The notes under the pieces: generated by a model
Seen by the model: the letters and a program-made list of their open reading frames with translations, nothing else
Database searches by the model: none
Told to the model about the DNA's origin: nothing
Shown here: one piece after another, positions 1 to 8,909 of the stretch
Layout of the letters: each line of letters starts with the position of its first letter
How positions within the stretch are numbered: position 1 is the first letter of the stretch
Assembly: GCF_023149135.1 (NCBI RefSeq)
Contig: NZ_JAIWJX010000002.1
Coordinates: 2,356,001 to 2,420,000 of the forward strand
From: Fictibacillus marinisediminis
Lineage (GTDB): Bacteria; Bacillota; Bacilli; Bacillales; Fictibacillaceae
Direction: 5' to 3'
Length of the DNA: 64,000 nt
Program-made: the position numbers and the translations under genes

Positions 1-227
1 AATACTCGGGCACGCTTTGGCACGGGAACCTTCTTCCAAGTTTTAAACGCTTCTTTCGCTGCCTGAACTGCCTGTCCTACCTCTTCCTTCGTCGAGATAG
101 GCACGCTCGCAAGAACTTCACCCGTAGCCGGGTTGGGCACATCGAGAAATTCAGAGGCAGATGAATCCACCCACTGGCCTTTTACGAAATTTTTAAGCGT
201 TTGTGCTTTATTTGTCAACACTGTCAT
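1..227 (-). CDS. mmsA: CoA-acylating methylmalonate-semialdehyde dehydrogenase, N-terminal part
   Basis: Only the first 75 codons are in the window; the gene runs off the left edge. The visible protein starts MTVLTNKAQTLKNFVKGQWV and continues through the NPATGEVLASVP segment typical of the N-terminus of the MmsA/IolA branch of aldehyde dehydrogenases, which convert (methyl)malonate semialdehyde to acetyl- or propionyl-CoA in valine or inositol breakdown. The ATG at 227 is preceded by a strong Shine-Dalgarno GGGAGG 4-9 nt upstream. The catalytic Cys is outside the window, so the CoA-acylating assignment rests on N-terminal similarity only. The downstream-facing PucR regulator on the same strand may control it, but that is inference. 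Confidence 0.82.
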   Translation of the reverse strand, partial: MTVLTNKAQTLKNFVKGQWVDSSASEFLDVPNPATGEVLASVPISTKEEVGQAVQAAKEAFKTWKKVPVPKRARV

Positions 228-358
228 AAAATTACCTCCCGCAATAATTTTTAAAATATTCTAAACTTTCCAATTCTATTATATCCGTATAATACGCTAC
301 TTTCATTAGACATAATGTAAAATGGTTTCCCTTAACTGGTATACATAAAGTTAAATAA

Positions 359-386
359 AAAGAGACTGGTATAGGTTCAGCCTCTA
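359..386 (-). terminator. Terminator of the PucR-type regulator gene
   Basis: An 8-bp stem (AGAGGCTG with CAGTCTCT, one G-U pair) begins at the stop codon of the regulator gene and is followed by TTTTTATTT on the minus strand. Confidence 0.7.
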
Positions 387-1934
387 CAGTTCCATGTATT
401 CATGAGCCATCGCCGCGAATTCAAGGGCTTGGCGCTTTCCGGGTTCCATAAAATCTTTGCCAAGCAATTCCTCCAGCTGCTTAATCCTGTGGTACAAGGT
501 TTGCCTGACAATAAAAAGATGGCCAGCCGTCTCTTGTTTAGACCCATTGCACATCAAAAATACTTTCAGCGTGGTCAGAAGTCTTGTATTATTCTTTGCA
601 TCATATTGGATCACTGGCCGAAGATAATCTTGAATAAAATCAACCAGTTCATGTTTGTCCGGAATCATGGAAATCAGACGGTACATGTGAAGATCGTCAT
701 AAAGAGGACTGATTTTTCCTTTTGCAAGTTTGGTTTGAAAAATTAACGCCTTCTGAGCTGTATCATAGCTTTTATCCAGTGCACTCAGCCTGCTTATCCA
801 TTTACCGACCGCCATAAAGAGCAAAGGAAGATTCTGATTTTCCCTTGCCAGATGGATTCCTTTGCGCACCCTTTCTTTGTATGAAGCAGCATCCCTAAGA
901 TTAATGAGGATAAAGATGAGATGGTCGCTTTTTGCATAGGGAAGGATATAAAAACCGAGTGGTTCGAAAATGGACCGGAAAACAATCTGTATGTACGGAT
1001 ATTGTGTTTCAGAAAAACCGGCCTCTCCGTTTTCAAATTCAACACAAAAAACAGACGCCCCTTGATGTCGGCCTTTCATTCCCAAATATACGAGATGCTT
1101 TTCGATCTCCTCGTCACGGTGGCGTCCCTCCAGCCACTCTTGCATCCAGCTGTTTTCTTCCGCTTTCTTTTTTTCAGCGGTATACATCTCCCGGAGCAGC
1201 TGGTTGGCAATGGCTGTAGCCGTCCGGTCTGCCAGGAGGACGTGCAGATCAGTAATCGGCTGGTCTTTCGAACAGAGAATCAGCTCTGCGAATTGATGGT
1301 CAAGCGCCTGGATGGGCTGCCTTACCACCGAGGAGCTTTCCTTGTTTTTTTCAATAAAATCCAGCCATTCTTCCTGCTCTGGAGAATCCACGGCAGGGAA
1401 CAGTGCCACGTTTTTCTGGCTTTGTATAAAAACCACCTGCATCTTGACGGAATGGTGGAGAAGTTTAAGTATATTTTCCTGTGGATTTGAGCTTAGCAGC
1501 AACTGATTCAGCGCTTGTGAAAAACTCTCAAGCTCTGTGATCATCTTATAATGCTGCTGGATGAGATAAGTATGCAACTCCTGGGTAATATCAATGAAAC
1601 GGACTTCTTCTTCAAACAATATGATAGGAAATCCGTGATTTTCAGCAGCTTCAAGAACCGATGCCGGCACAGCCGACAGTTGAGTTCCAAGCTCGATGCA
1701 TAAACCAGAAACATTTAGCTCAATAAGTTCCAGCACAAAGGAAAGAAAGGCTTTTTCATTGTCTTTCCATGCCATACCTGTCGAAAGAATCAGCTCGTTT
1801 CCGTTGAGGAGATTTCCGATCTGAGCGACCTCCATCACATGAACCCATTTCACCAGGCGGTTCAGCCCTTTACTGCCGGCAGCGACTTTCGCCTTGGAAA
1901 AGGTACTTCTGTTTAATACATCATTTATGGTCAT
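384..1934 (-). CDS. PucR family transcriptional regulator
   Basis: A 516-residue regulator. Residues 1-125 match the PucR N-terminal domain (start MTINDVLNR, then WVHVMEVAQIGNLL and ELILSTGMAW). The last 60 residues carry the PucR-type helix-turn-helix (GSKQETAGHLFIVRQTLYHR followed by IKQLEELLG). The middle is a weak GGDEF-like/coiled region. This family controls purine, GABA or amino-acid catabolism genes. I prefer the ATG at 1934 because family members start MTVxDVL, although no good Shine-Dalgarno precedes it; a GTG at 1964 would add ten residues. It lies between a dehydrogenase gene and a spore protein gene and probably regulates the former. The ligand cannot be read from the sequence. 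Confidence 0.87.
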   Translation of the reverse strand: MTINDVLNRSTFSKAKVAAGSKGLNRLVKWVHVMEVAQIGNLLNGNELILSTGMAWKDNEKAFLSFVLELIELNVSGLCIELGTQLSAVPASVLEAAENHGFPIILFEEEVRFIDITQELHTYLIQQHYKMITELESFSQALNQLLLSSNPQENILKLLHHSVKMQVVFIQSQKNVALFPAVDSPEQEEWLDFIEKNKESSSVVRQPIQALDHQFAELILCSKDQPITDLHVLLADRTATAIANQLLREMYTAEKKKAEENSWMQEWLEGRHRDEEIEKHLVYLGMKGRHQGASVFCVEFENGEAGFSETQYPYIQIVFRSIFEPLGFYILPYAKSDHLIFILINLRDAASYKERVRKGIHLARENQNLPLLFMAVGKWISRLSALDKSYDTAQKALIFQTKLAKGKISPLYDDLHMYRLISMIPDKHELVDFIQDYLRPVIQYDAKNNTRLLTTLKVFLMCNGSKQETAGHLFIVRQTLYHRIKQLEELLGKDFMEPGKRQALEFAAMAHEYMEL

Positions 1935-2017
1935 TTTTAAATGAAGAACGATACCGGCACCCACTTTCCGTCAGAATATTTTTATTCTTTTATTTTACAA
2001 CACCCGCTCCCTTTGGG

Positions 2018-2239
2018 CTAATTATTATCAATATTTGAATTATCTTCCGAGTCGCTATCGTAAGTATGAGTGAAACTGAAATCCGTGTGGGTTGAAACAG
2101 TGCTTCCGGTGTTGCCAAAACCAGAACCCGCATAAAATTTCTCATTTCTTTTCGGATTAAGAACCAGGCTATTACCAATGGTAAATACGCCGCTTTCCCG
2201 AACGGTATTGATATTAACGGCTCCGACGGTCGCAGGCAT
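2018..2239 (-). CDS. GerPA/GerPF family spore germination protein
   Basis: A 73-residue protein starting MPATVGAVNINTVRES, with a central SGFGNTGSTVST stretch and an acidic, Asn-rich tail. Length, the MPAxVGxVxINxV start and the GSGxxNTG motif are those of the small GerPA/GerPF coat proteins, which are needed for germinants to pass the spore coat. The ATG at 2239 follows a strong GGAGGAG. The gene stands alone rather than in a gerPABCDEF operon, so it is a stand-alone paralogue. A shorter overlapping frame on the same strand is a shadow. Confidence 0.8.
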   Translation of the reverse strand: MPATVGAVNINTVRESGVFTIGNSLVLNPKRNEKFYAGSGFGNTGSTVSTHTDFSFTHTYDSDSEDNSNIDNN

Positions 2240-2299
2240 CCATAACTCCTCCTTACATTTTTTACCCTATCCTATGTAATATTCTTTGAATGGGTCTTT

Positions 2300-2336
2300 T
2301 GTTTTCAAAAAGAAAAGACCTCCTATAAGAGGCCTT
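2300..2336 (-). terminator. Terminator after the secreted nuclease gene
   Basis: The stem AAGGCCTC/GAGGTCTT is followed by TTCTTTTTG on the minus strand, just after the stop codon at 2347. Confidence 0.8.
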
Positions 2337-2346
2337 CACTGTTTTC

Positions 2347-4032
2347 TTAAGGAATGGCATATATTTCGACTGTGAATTCTTTTCCGTTTGTTTTTTCCGG
2401 ATTTGCAAGATAGATGTCTTTCACAGTTTTAATATTTGTTATTGCTCCGTCTTTCAGGTCATTAAAAATAGTCTCATCGAATCCCAGTTTATCATCATGC
2501 ATCACATCGAACTGAGCGTTTTTGGGACCTGAGGTGACGATCCATTTCAGTTTGCTGGCATAGGAAGGAATGTTTTTCAGTGAGAAGTTGTCGCTGGATC
2601 TATGGTCCTGTCCTGGCTTGGGAGTACCATATGATGAAATGGTCCCCACTTTTACAGGAGCCTTTACTTGTACGTAAAACGGATCATTGTCCAATATACG
2701 GTCATAGGCATACCAGGCAGCCAGCCATCTTCCTGCTGCATTATTGGATTCCTTAGGGATGAGTTTTACCGAAAACCAATCCTGGCCATTCGTTGATGAT
2801 CCTTCCCAAGTTGAAGCAAAAGGAAATTCATCGCACTCTTTTCCTGTCCGGTCTTCTCCCTTAAATTCCTTGTTGCATACAGATCTTGTCTTAGCTCTGT
2901 TTTGTGCATATTCTTCTGGATGCCTTTTCGTATACATACGTGTTAGCGGACGGTCTCCCAATGCTCCAGGTATCTTTTTTCCCAGCTTATAAGGTTTGGT
3001 CTTCTCCGGATGATCCATCGCAAACTTCCAGTGTTCACCTGCTTCTTTTAGTGGAGCGAACTCTGCCTTGGTGATGGGAACATTTAATACCGAATCGGTT
3101 TTACTAAATATGGCTCCCTGCCAAAAATGCTGGTCGGGAAATGCAAACATGTATTTTGCTGAATCAAAACGAACTCTCTGTTTAATTCCATCAATGGTTT
3201 TAGTAAACTTCTTAGGTGCATGCTTAATGGTGAGTTTGGGCCAGAAATCCATATATCCGATTTGATCAGGGTTATAATCACTGGCCGGAGGAGCATCCGA
3301 AAGGAATGTTTTCAAACCAAAGTTTGTGTTTTTCCACTGTGCAATGGTCCGTTCTATGGCAGGAGTCTTTGAATCCGGTTTGCAGTCACCTGCATTGATT
3401 TTAGCCTGACAAACCACATCAATTTTCAGTTTTGCTCCGTTTAACGAAGGATTGGTAACAAGGATATCATCAATGCTGTAATATACTCTCATTTTCCTGC
3501 TTTGATTCGATCCGTATCCGATTTCTGTGAATTGAATCTGCACACCGTCATAGGTACAAAATCCAAAGCGGCATGACCTGGGTATCTGGTAAGTAGCCAC
3601 ATGGGACCAACAGAAAGAATAATGATTTTTTATATAACCTGTTTTTGAGCCGCTGGCTGGGTTGTTTCGGCACTCTTCCACAGTACTGATATGATCATAA
3701 TCAAATGCCGGGGGCTCCCAGCCCAACGCAGTAAACATTGGCGGCCCCATCTTCGATTCATATGCAGAGTTGCTTTGCTTGTCTTCGTTTCTTAGATCTT
3801 CTAACGTCTGAACCTCTTTTTTAGTTTTTTCCTGAATCGTTTTCTCGCTGTACCTTTCAATAGATTTTCCTTCCTTCATGAGATTTGTTGCCTTTTTCAA
3901 TTTTACTTTATCGCTTTGAAGCCAATAACCTCCTCCTTCAGGACTTGAATGTGCCTCTGCTGGTGTAATTATCCCAATGATCAAAAATAACAAGAGTGCA
4001 GCGGAAACGATTAGCCTGTACGCACTAGACAT
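2347..4032 (-). CDS. Secreted protein with a C-terminal NucA/NucB-type deoxyribonuclease domain
   Basis: A 561-residue exported protein. Residues 1-27 form a signal peptide ending TPAEA-HSS. Residues about 30-350 match no family I recognise; they contain several cysteines, suggesting disulfides. Around residues 375-460 lie RSVC, a CDEFPFASTWEG motif, and later RWLAAWYAYDRILDNDPFYV, the signature arrangement of the NucA/NucB DNase fold (DNA-entry nuclease of Bacillus, also found as toxin tips). The remaining 100 residues are unassigned. It is much longer than NucA/NucB (about 140 residues), so the N-terminal part may deliver or inhibit. The ATG at 4032 follows GGGGAGG. The family assignment is firm; a role in DNA use, defence or competition is open. 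No immunity gene is evident next to it. Confidence 0.8.
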   Translation of the reverse strand: MSSAYRLIVSAALLLFLIIGIITPAEAHSSPEGGGYWLQSDKVKLKKATNLMKEGKSIERYSEKTIQEKTKKEVQTLEDLRNEDKQSNSAYESKMGPPMFTALGWEPPAFDYDHISTVEECRNNPASGSKTGYIKNHYSFCWSHVATYQIPRSCRFGFCTYDGVQIQFTEIGYGSNQSRKMRVYYSIDDILVTNPSLNGAKLKIDVVCQAKINAGDCKPDSKTPAIERTIAQWKNTNFGLKTFLSDAPPASDYNPDQIGYMDFWPKLTIKHAPKKFTKTIDGIKQRVRFDSAKYMFAFPDQHFWQGAIFSKTDSVLNVPITKAEFAPLKEAGEHWKFAMDHPEKTKPYKLGKKIPGALGDRPLTRMYTKRHPEEYAQNRAKTRSVCNKEFKGEDRTGKECDEFPFASTWEGSSTNGQDWFSVKLIPKESNNAAGRWLAAWYAYDRILDNDPFYVQVKAPVKVGTISSYGTPKPGQDHRSSDNFSLKNIPSYASKLKWIVTSGPKNAQFDVMHDDKLGFDETIFNDLKDGAITNIKTVKDIYLANPEKTNGKEFTVEIYAIP

Positions 4033-4075
4033 TTCATAACCTCCCCTTATATTTTGATTTGGAAATCAGGGCTTT

Positions 4076-4176
4076 AAAAAAAGGGAAAAACTTTGTTCTC
4101 CACATATCGGCCTAGTACTTCCCTTTTACATCCTCCAAATCGGAGTCATATTACTATACAAACATATCATTTACAA
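4076..4176 (-). promoter_or_regulatory. Promoter and leader of the secreted nuclease gene
   Basis: On the minus strand TTGTAA (4176-4171), a 17-bp spacer and TAATAT (4153-4148) form a sigma-A-like promoter. The leader of about 100 nt contains AAAAGGGAA and a later TTCCCTTTTTTT, which can form a terminator-like hairpin before the start codon. The promoter is plausible; the attenuator is weak because the loop is long. Confidence 0.5.
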
Positions 4177-4265
4177 TACATTCCATAGAAAATACTTCCA
4201 AAATACCAATCAACTTTTTTCAATTGAAATGAACTAGGTAAATAGGTTAACTGCAAAGGTCATAG

Positions 4266-4303
4266 TAAAAAGCATCCTCCTCTGAATCGGAGAATGCTTT
4301 TTA
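4266..4303. terminator. Terminator after the DUF4870 gene
   Basis: AAAAAGCAT and ATGCTTTTT flank an inner CTCC/GGAG pair; U-rich on both strands. It lies just below the stop of the gene ending at 4313. Confidence 0.75.
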
Positions 4304-4312
4304 CTGAAAATA

Positions 4313-4621
4313 TTATTTCACCCAAGAACCAACTATCGGATATTGGTAAGGCCGGTCATTTAATGCACGGAAAATTCCCACTAAAGGGGCGATGATAGCC
4401 ATTAATCCAAAAACAATCAAGAATGGCAAACCGATGAGTACCCATGAGAAGAATGCCGAGACAGCGATTAACACCCCAATTACAAGATGGAAGAGCGCAG
4501 CTTGAAGCGCCAGGCTTTTCACTTCCCGATCAGTTATCAAAAGATAAACGATCAGCGGTACGAGTATAGGCGCAAACCATGTACTGGCGTGAATAAGAAT
4601 TCGAAGTCCTTTATGTTCCAA
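4313..4621 (-). CDS. DUF4870 domain-containing membrane protein
   Basis: A 102-residue protein with three hydrophobic segments (about residues 13-30, 43-60 and 62-85) and a short cytoplasmic loop. The pattern of an N-terminal helix, an LITDREVKSLALQAALFHL amphipathic stretch, and a GxFRALNDRPYQYPIVG tail is that of the DUF4870 (Tic20-like) small membrane proteins. The function of the family is unknown. It has its own terminator and no obvious operon partner. Confidence 0.8.
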   Translation of the reverse strand: MEHKGLRILIHASTWFAPILVPLIVYLLITDREVKSLALQAALFHLVIGVLIAVSAFFSWVLIGLPFLIVFGLMAIIAPLVGIFRALNDRPYQYPIVGSWVK

Positions 4622-4721
4622 TTATCTTAATCTCCTTTTTCAGCAGAAATAAACTATACAAGTAGTGTATTGTATTTGACAGCTTTTTGTAACGCGCCTT
4701 GAGCCTGAATTTACATACGTC

Positions 4722-5786
4722 TTAAGTCTTATGGCTAAAAGCGGAATGAGTTTGCTGCTGCCAGCGCTGCAGCTGCTCCTCTCCTTTACGGTCATTCAGC
4801 AGCTGTTCTGCAAGAGCTGTTCCTTCCGCTACGGAAGGGGTATGCCCAAGAATAGAGAAGCGGAGCCCAGCATTTAGAACCACCTGATTACGGTAAGGAG
4901 CCAGCTCCTCTGACGGATCGCCTGCTAGAACTCTGTGTATCAATGAACATTGCTCAGCAGGTGTCAGCCTCTCTTTGTTTACTTCTTTTGTATGCTTTAA
5001 TCCATAGTCCTCCGGATTAATAATGATAGATTCACTTTTCTTTTCGGTTATTTCATAAATAAAGCTGCTTCTGTGTACAGGAAGATCTTCTGAACCTTCC
5101 ACCCCCTGCACGATAAATGCTTTTTCATAGGTTAGCCGCTGAAGAGTGGGTATGATCTTATTGACTGCCGATCGATGAAAAACACCAAGGATAATGTATT
5201 TGGCACTCGAAATATCAAGCAGCTTCTCAACCGTGTTCATGATTGTCCGCACGCCGATCTCTTTGCGTATTCTTCTTAATGAACCAAGCGGTGGACAAAG
5301 CTTTTCCGTCCACCCAAACCCGATCTCTGTCTGATCAAGAGAATATTCCATTTCTTCCAAGCTATGCGCGATTGGAACCTTCAAGTGCTCCAATATTGTT
5401 TTTAAGGAAGTTCCGTGTTTAGGAGGAAGCGATTCATCCGCATGCAAAAACACTGGCAATCCTTGCTGTGATAACAGGATACTTACAGGAATCGTGGCGG
5501 CAAATGAGTTTCTGCCATTATAAGGGCCACCGCAGTCGAGTATCTTTCGAGTGGTCTGCTGCGTCAAATGCTCGGTATGGTTTCGGAATTCATGAATAAA
5601 AGCGAGAAGTTCATCCGGAGTTTCCATCTTGATGCGTTCGGCCATAAAAAATGCGGCGATTTGGGCATCCGTTGCCTCCCCTGAAGCAATGCACGCAGCA
5701 GCTTTAAGCGCCTCTTCATACGCGAGGTCTTTGGCACCCCGTTTTCCACGTCCTACTTCTTTAATCCATTGCTGCATATCCGTCAC
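4722..5786 (-). CDS. Anthranilate phosphoribosyltransferase-like protein (TrpD2-type)
   Basis: A 354-residue protein with the nucleoside-phosphorylase/TrpD fold: a helical N-terminal domain (LAYEEALKAAACIASGEATD, AFFMAERIKMET) and an alpha/beta domain with ILDCGGPYNGR and PPKHGTSLKTIL. True TrpD enzymes carry GTGGD and KHGNR for PRPP binding; here these read CGGPYNGR and KHGTS, so the substrate is probably not anthranilate. No trp genes are nearby. The ATG at 5786 follows GAGGTGA. Related E. coli YbiB-type proteins bind nucleic acid, which is an alternative role. Fold confident, function unknown. Confidence 0.72.
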   Translation of the reverse strand: MTDMQQWIKEVGRGKRGAKDLAYEEALKAAACIASGEATDAQIAAFFMAERIKMETPDELLAFIHEFRNHTEHLTQQTTRKILDCGGPYNGRNSFAATIPVSILLSQQGLPVFLHADESLPPKHGTSLKTILEHLKVPIAHSLEEMEYSLDQTEIGFGWTEKLCPPLGSLRRIRKEIGVRTIMNTVEKLLDISSAKYIILGVFHRSAVNKIIPTLQRLTYEKAFIVQGVEGSEDLPVHRSSFIYEITEKKSESIIINPEDYGLKHTKEVNKERLTPAEQCSLIHRVLAGDPSEELAPYRNQVVLNAGLRFSILGHTPSVAEGTALAEQLLNDRKGEEQLQRWQQQTHSAFSHKT

Positions 5787-5840
5787 CTCTCATATCTGTT
5801 AATTTTAGAATTATCTCATTTTTTAGCCTGAAAGGAAAAT

Positions 5841-5873
5841 AAAAAAAGAGATTCCGTTTAAGAATCTCTTTTC
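5841..5873 (-). terminator. Terminator after the L,D-transpeptidase gene
   Basis: A 10-bp perfect stem AAAGAGATTC/GAATCTCTTT followed by TTTTATTTT on the minus strand. Confidence 0.85.
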
Positions 5874-5884
5874 CTTTTTCTCTA

Positions 5885-6619
5885 TTACAGCATACCCAGC
5901 CTTTTTTTGGTTGCCGGTCCCACAATTCCGTCGACTTTCAGTTTGTTTGCCTTTTGGTACTTGCGTACAGCCGAATCTGTATTTTTCCCGAAGATGCCGT
6001 CGATTCCTTTCGTACTGTAACCTTTATTGGTAAGTGTTCTTTGCAGCTCTTTCACTTCGGTTCCTTTGCTCCCAAGCTTCAGGTTCCCAGAGGAGTTCGC
6101 AGGAAGTGAGGATGGATTCAGACCGTTTGCCGCTGCTATGGAATCATAAGATTTGCTCGAACTCGCTATCACCACAGGTGTATTCACTTTCACCTTGCTG
6201 AAAAGCCACTGTACTTCGTTGTTGTACATGCGGATACAGCCGGCACTGGCATAGGTGCCAATGGAATTCGGGTTGTTGTTTCCGTGAATAGCGTAAGTGG
6301 TACCCCATGTCCCTCTGGCATTTAATCCCAGCCAGCGGTTTCCAAGCGGGTTCCTCGGATCTCCTCCAGGAATATGGCCAGAGTAGTACGGCCGGTTAAC
6401 GATTTTGTTTACAATTTTGAACTTTCCTTCAGGTGTAAAAGACTTTTCTCGGCCAGTGGCCACTTTGAACACACTGTTCAGCCTGCTGTTTTCATAATAG
6501 GCCAGCTCATTCTTTGATTTGTTGATGATAATGAATTGGCTTACTCCAGCTGCACCGGCAGGCTGAGCAAAAAACAACACAAAGCTGAACGTTAGGAGGA
6601 GCGCTAAAAATTTCTTCAT
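5885..6619 (-). CDS. L,D-transpeptidase (YkuD domain) with peptidoglycan-binding domain
   Basis: A 244-residue exported cell-wall enzyme. Residues 1-23 are a signal peptide ending AGA-AG. Residues 26-155 form the YkuD catalytic domain with His112 in IHGNNNP and the nucleophile Cys128 in SAGCIRMYN. Residues about 180-244 are a PG_binding_1 repeat (LGSKGTEVKELQRTL ... DGIFGKNTDSAVRKYQ). Such enzymes make 3-3 crosslinks or attach proteins in peptidoglycan. The order catalytic domain then binding domain resembles Bacillus YciB/YkuD relatives. It is divergent from the oxidoreductase gene with a 227-bp shared promoter region. Confidence 0.9.
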   Translation of the reverse strand: MKKFLALLLTFSFVLFFAQPAGAAGVSQFIIINKSKNELAYYENSRLNSVFKVATGREKSFTPEGKFKIVNKIVNRPYYSGHIPGGDPRNPLGNRWLGLNARGTWGTTYAIHGNNNPNSIGTYASAGCIRMYNNEVQWLFSKVKVNTPVVIASSSKSYDSIAAANGLNPSSLPANSSGNLKLGSKGTEVKELQRTLTNKGYSTKGIDGIFGKNTDSAVRKYQKANKLKVDGIVGPATKKRLGML

Positions 6620-6846
6620 CTGTTCCCTTCCTTACTTTAAATTTACGTTTGTTGCCAAACAATAAATCATATGCTCCTCCGCAGGATAAAGATTACAATC
6701 TTTACAAATTTATTTCATTTCAATGAAAACCGCTTCTTCGGTATCCTGTTAAAGTTACCAACCCTCTTTCTTTTGGAAAGAAGTCATTGATAATCTGTTG
6801 ATTTGATCTTATCCTTAGATTAACAAGAGGATGAAAGGAGTAAACC

Positions 6847-8889
6847 ATGAGCACCTTCAAGAAACAGCAGAATGGCATCTTCCCCTCAGTCTGTCCTCTG
6901 GATTGTCCGGATCAATGCGGTCTGCTTCTACATAAAACAGATGGGAAAATAACGAAAGTTCAGGGAGATCCAAATCATCCCGTTACAAAAGGGAACATCT
7001 GCAACAAGGTAAGAAATATGCCGGAACGAATCTATGATTCGAAGCGGCTGACCACTCCTTTAAAACGGACAGGCCATAAAGGGTCGGGGCAATTTGAACC
7101 AATTACATGGGACGAGGCAATAGAATCAATCGCCTCCAAATGGAAGAATCTTATAGCATCTGAGGGTACTGAGAGCATTCTTCCCTACAGTTTTTATGGA
7201 AACATGGGGATATTGAGCGCTGAAGGCATGGACAGGCGTTTTTTTCACCGTCTCGGTGCCAGCCGCCTGGACCAGACTATCTGTTCAGTGGCAGGATCCG
7301 TTGGCTATAAATACACAATGGGAGGAAGCTTTGGAATCGATCCTGAAGACACCATCCATTCAAAATTAATCATCTTTTGGGGGATAAATGCAGTCAGCAC
7401 CAACATGCATCAAGTCGCACTGGCGCAAAAAGCACGAAAAAACGGAGCAAAAATCGTCGTTATTGATGTCCATAAGAACCGGACAGGTATTCTAGCAGAC
7501 TGGTTTATTCCTATTCTTCCGGGAACAGACAGTGCTCTTGCTCTCGGCTTGATGAACCTTCTTTTTGAAGAAGGCCTGGCGGATCTGGAGTTCTTGCAAG
7601 AATACTCCATCGGCTATCAAGAACTCCGGGAACATGTAAAACAATATGATCCCCATACCGTAGCAGCGATTACCGGAATTCCGGTTGACGATTTAAAGGA
7701 ACTTGCAGCATTATACGGTACCGTCTCACCTTCTTTTATCCGCATCGGAAACGGTCTGCAGCATCATGACAACGGCGGTATGGCTGTCCGTACCATCGCA
7801 TGCCTTCCAGCCATAACAGGGCAATGGCTTGTAAAAGGCGGTGGCGCGATAAAAGGAAACTCCGGCTACCTTGCCCACAATACAGCAGCGGTTCAACGGC
7901 CAGATCTGCTTGAGAATAAAGAGACACGCGTCATTAACATGAACCAGATCGGAAGTGCTTTGCTTGACTTAAAGCCCCCCATTTCATCGATGTTTGTATA
8001 CAATTGCAATCCAGCTGTAGTAGCTCCGGAAGGGAATAAAGTACGCAAAGGGCTGGAACGGGAAGATCTGTTCATTGTCGTTCACGATCTGTTCCTGACC
8101 GAAACAGCATCCTATGCGGACATCGTGCTTCCCGCTACCTCATCGTTTGAAAACACGGATTTTTATACGTCCTACTGGCACAAGTACACTCAGATACAAG
8201 AACCTGTAATCGAGCCATATGGGGAAAGCAAGTCCAATCCCGATGTTTTCCGCCTATTGGCCGAAGCGATGGGGTTCCAGGATGATGTGTTTAAAGATTC
8301 TGATGAAGAAATGATTGAACAGGCGTTCCATTACCCGGCCAATTCATATATTGAAGACATTGATTTGCAGACATTAAAAGAAAATCAGTTTGTCAAAGCA
8401 AAAAACACACCATTGTTTCCAGGAAAACTCCCGACACCAAGCGGGAAAATCGAGCTGTATTCCAAAAAGATGGAGGAAGACGGCTACCCAGCACTGCCGA
8501 CGTATGTTCCGCTTCCTGCTGACGGTGATCATCCATTTTTATTCGTACCGGGACCCAATCATAATTTCTTAAACTCGACGTTCAGTAATAACGATAAACA
8601 TATCCAGTTGGAAAAAACACCTCAGCTGCATATCAATTCGAGAGATGCAGCTGAACTGAACATTGAAAACGGAGAAATGGTAAGAATATGGAACAAACGT
8701 GGAGAATGCTTGCTGCAGGCATCCATCGGTGAAAACGTTCTGTCCGGAGTAGTGGTTACACAGGGGCTTTGGGCCGACCTTCCTGGTACAAAACAGTTAG
8801 TCAACGTTCTAACGCCTGACCGGGTCGCCGATATGGGCGGCGGTGCGACTTTTTTCTCCGGACGGATCAGTATTGAAAAAATACAATAA
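6847..8889 (+). CDS. Molybdopterin-dependent oxidoreductase (DMSO reductase superfamily)
   Basis: A 680-residue catalytic subunit. The N-terminus carries a 4Fe-4S motif with Cys16, Cys20, Cys24 (CPLDCPDQC) and Cys52 (KGNICNK). The central part has the molybdopterin-guanine-dinucleotide binding folds (IIFWGINAVSTNMHQ; YNCNPAVVAPEG; ETASYADIVLPATSSFE). The C-terminal 120 residues are the MopB-binding domain (IQLEKTPQLHINSRDA ... ENGEMVRIWN). TICSVAG may supply the metal ligand. There is no twin-arginine signal, so it is cytoplasmic, and no electron-transfer or membrane subunit is next to it. The start follows AAAGGAG. Substrate unknown; the CPxDCPDxC subgroup is often annotated as formate, nitrate or thiosulfate/polysulfide reductase-like without evidence. 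Confidence 0.88.
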   Translation: MSTFKKQQNGIFPSVCPLDCPDQCGLLLHKTDGKITKVQGDPNHPVTKGNICNKVRNMPERIYDSKRLTTPLKRTGHKGSGQFEPITWDEAIESIASKWKNLIASEGTESILPYSFYGNMGILSAEGMDRRFFHRLGASRLDQTICSVAGSVGYKYTMGGSFGIDPEDTIHSKLIIFWGINAVSTNMHQVALAQKARKNGAKIVVIDVHKNRTGILADWFIPILPGTDSALALGLMNLLFEEGLADLEFLQEYSIGYQELREHVKQYDPHTVAAITGIPVDDLKELAALYGTVSPSFIRIGNGLQHHDNGGMAVRTIACLPAITGQWLVKGGGAIKGNSGYLAHNTAAVQRPDLLENKETRVINMNQIGSALLDLKPPISSMFVYNCNPAVVAPEGNKVRKGLEREDLFIVVHDLFLTETASYADIVLPATSSFENTDFYTSYWHKYTQIQEPVIEPYGESKSNPDVFRLLAEAMGFQDDVFKDSDEEMIEQAFHYPANSYIEDIDLQTLKENQFVKAKNTPLFPGKLPTPSGKIELYSKKMEEDGYPALPTYVPLPADGDHPFLFVPGPNHNFLNSTFSNNDKHIQLEKTPQLHINSRDAAELNIENGEMVRIWNKRGECLLQASIGENVLSGVVVTQGLWADLPGTKQLVNVLTPDRVADMGGGATFFSGRISIEKIQ

Positions 8890-8909
8890 ATAACCAATAG
8901 GAGGAAACG

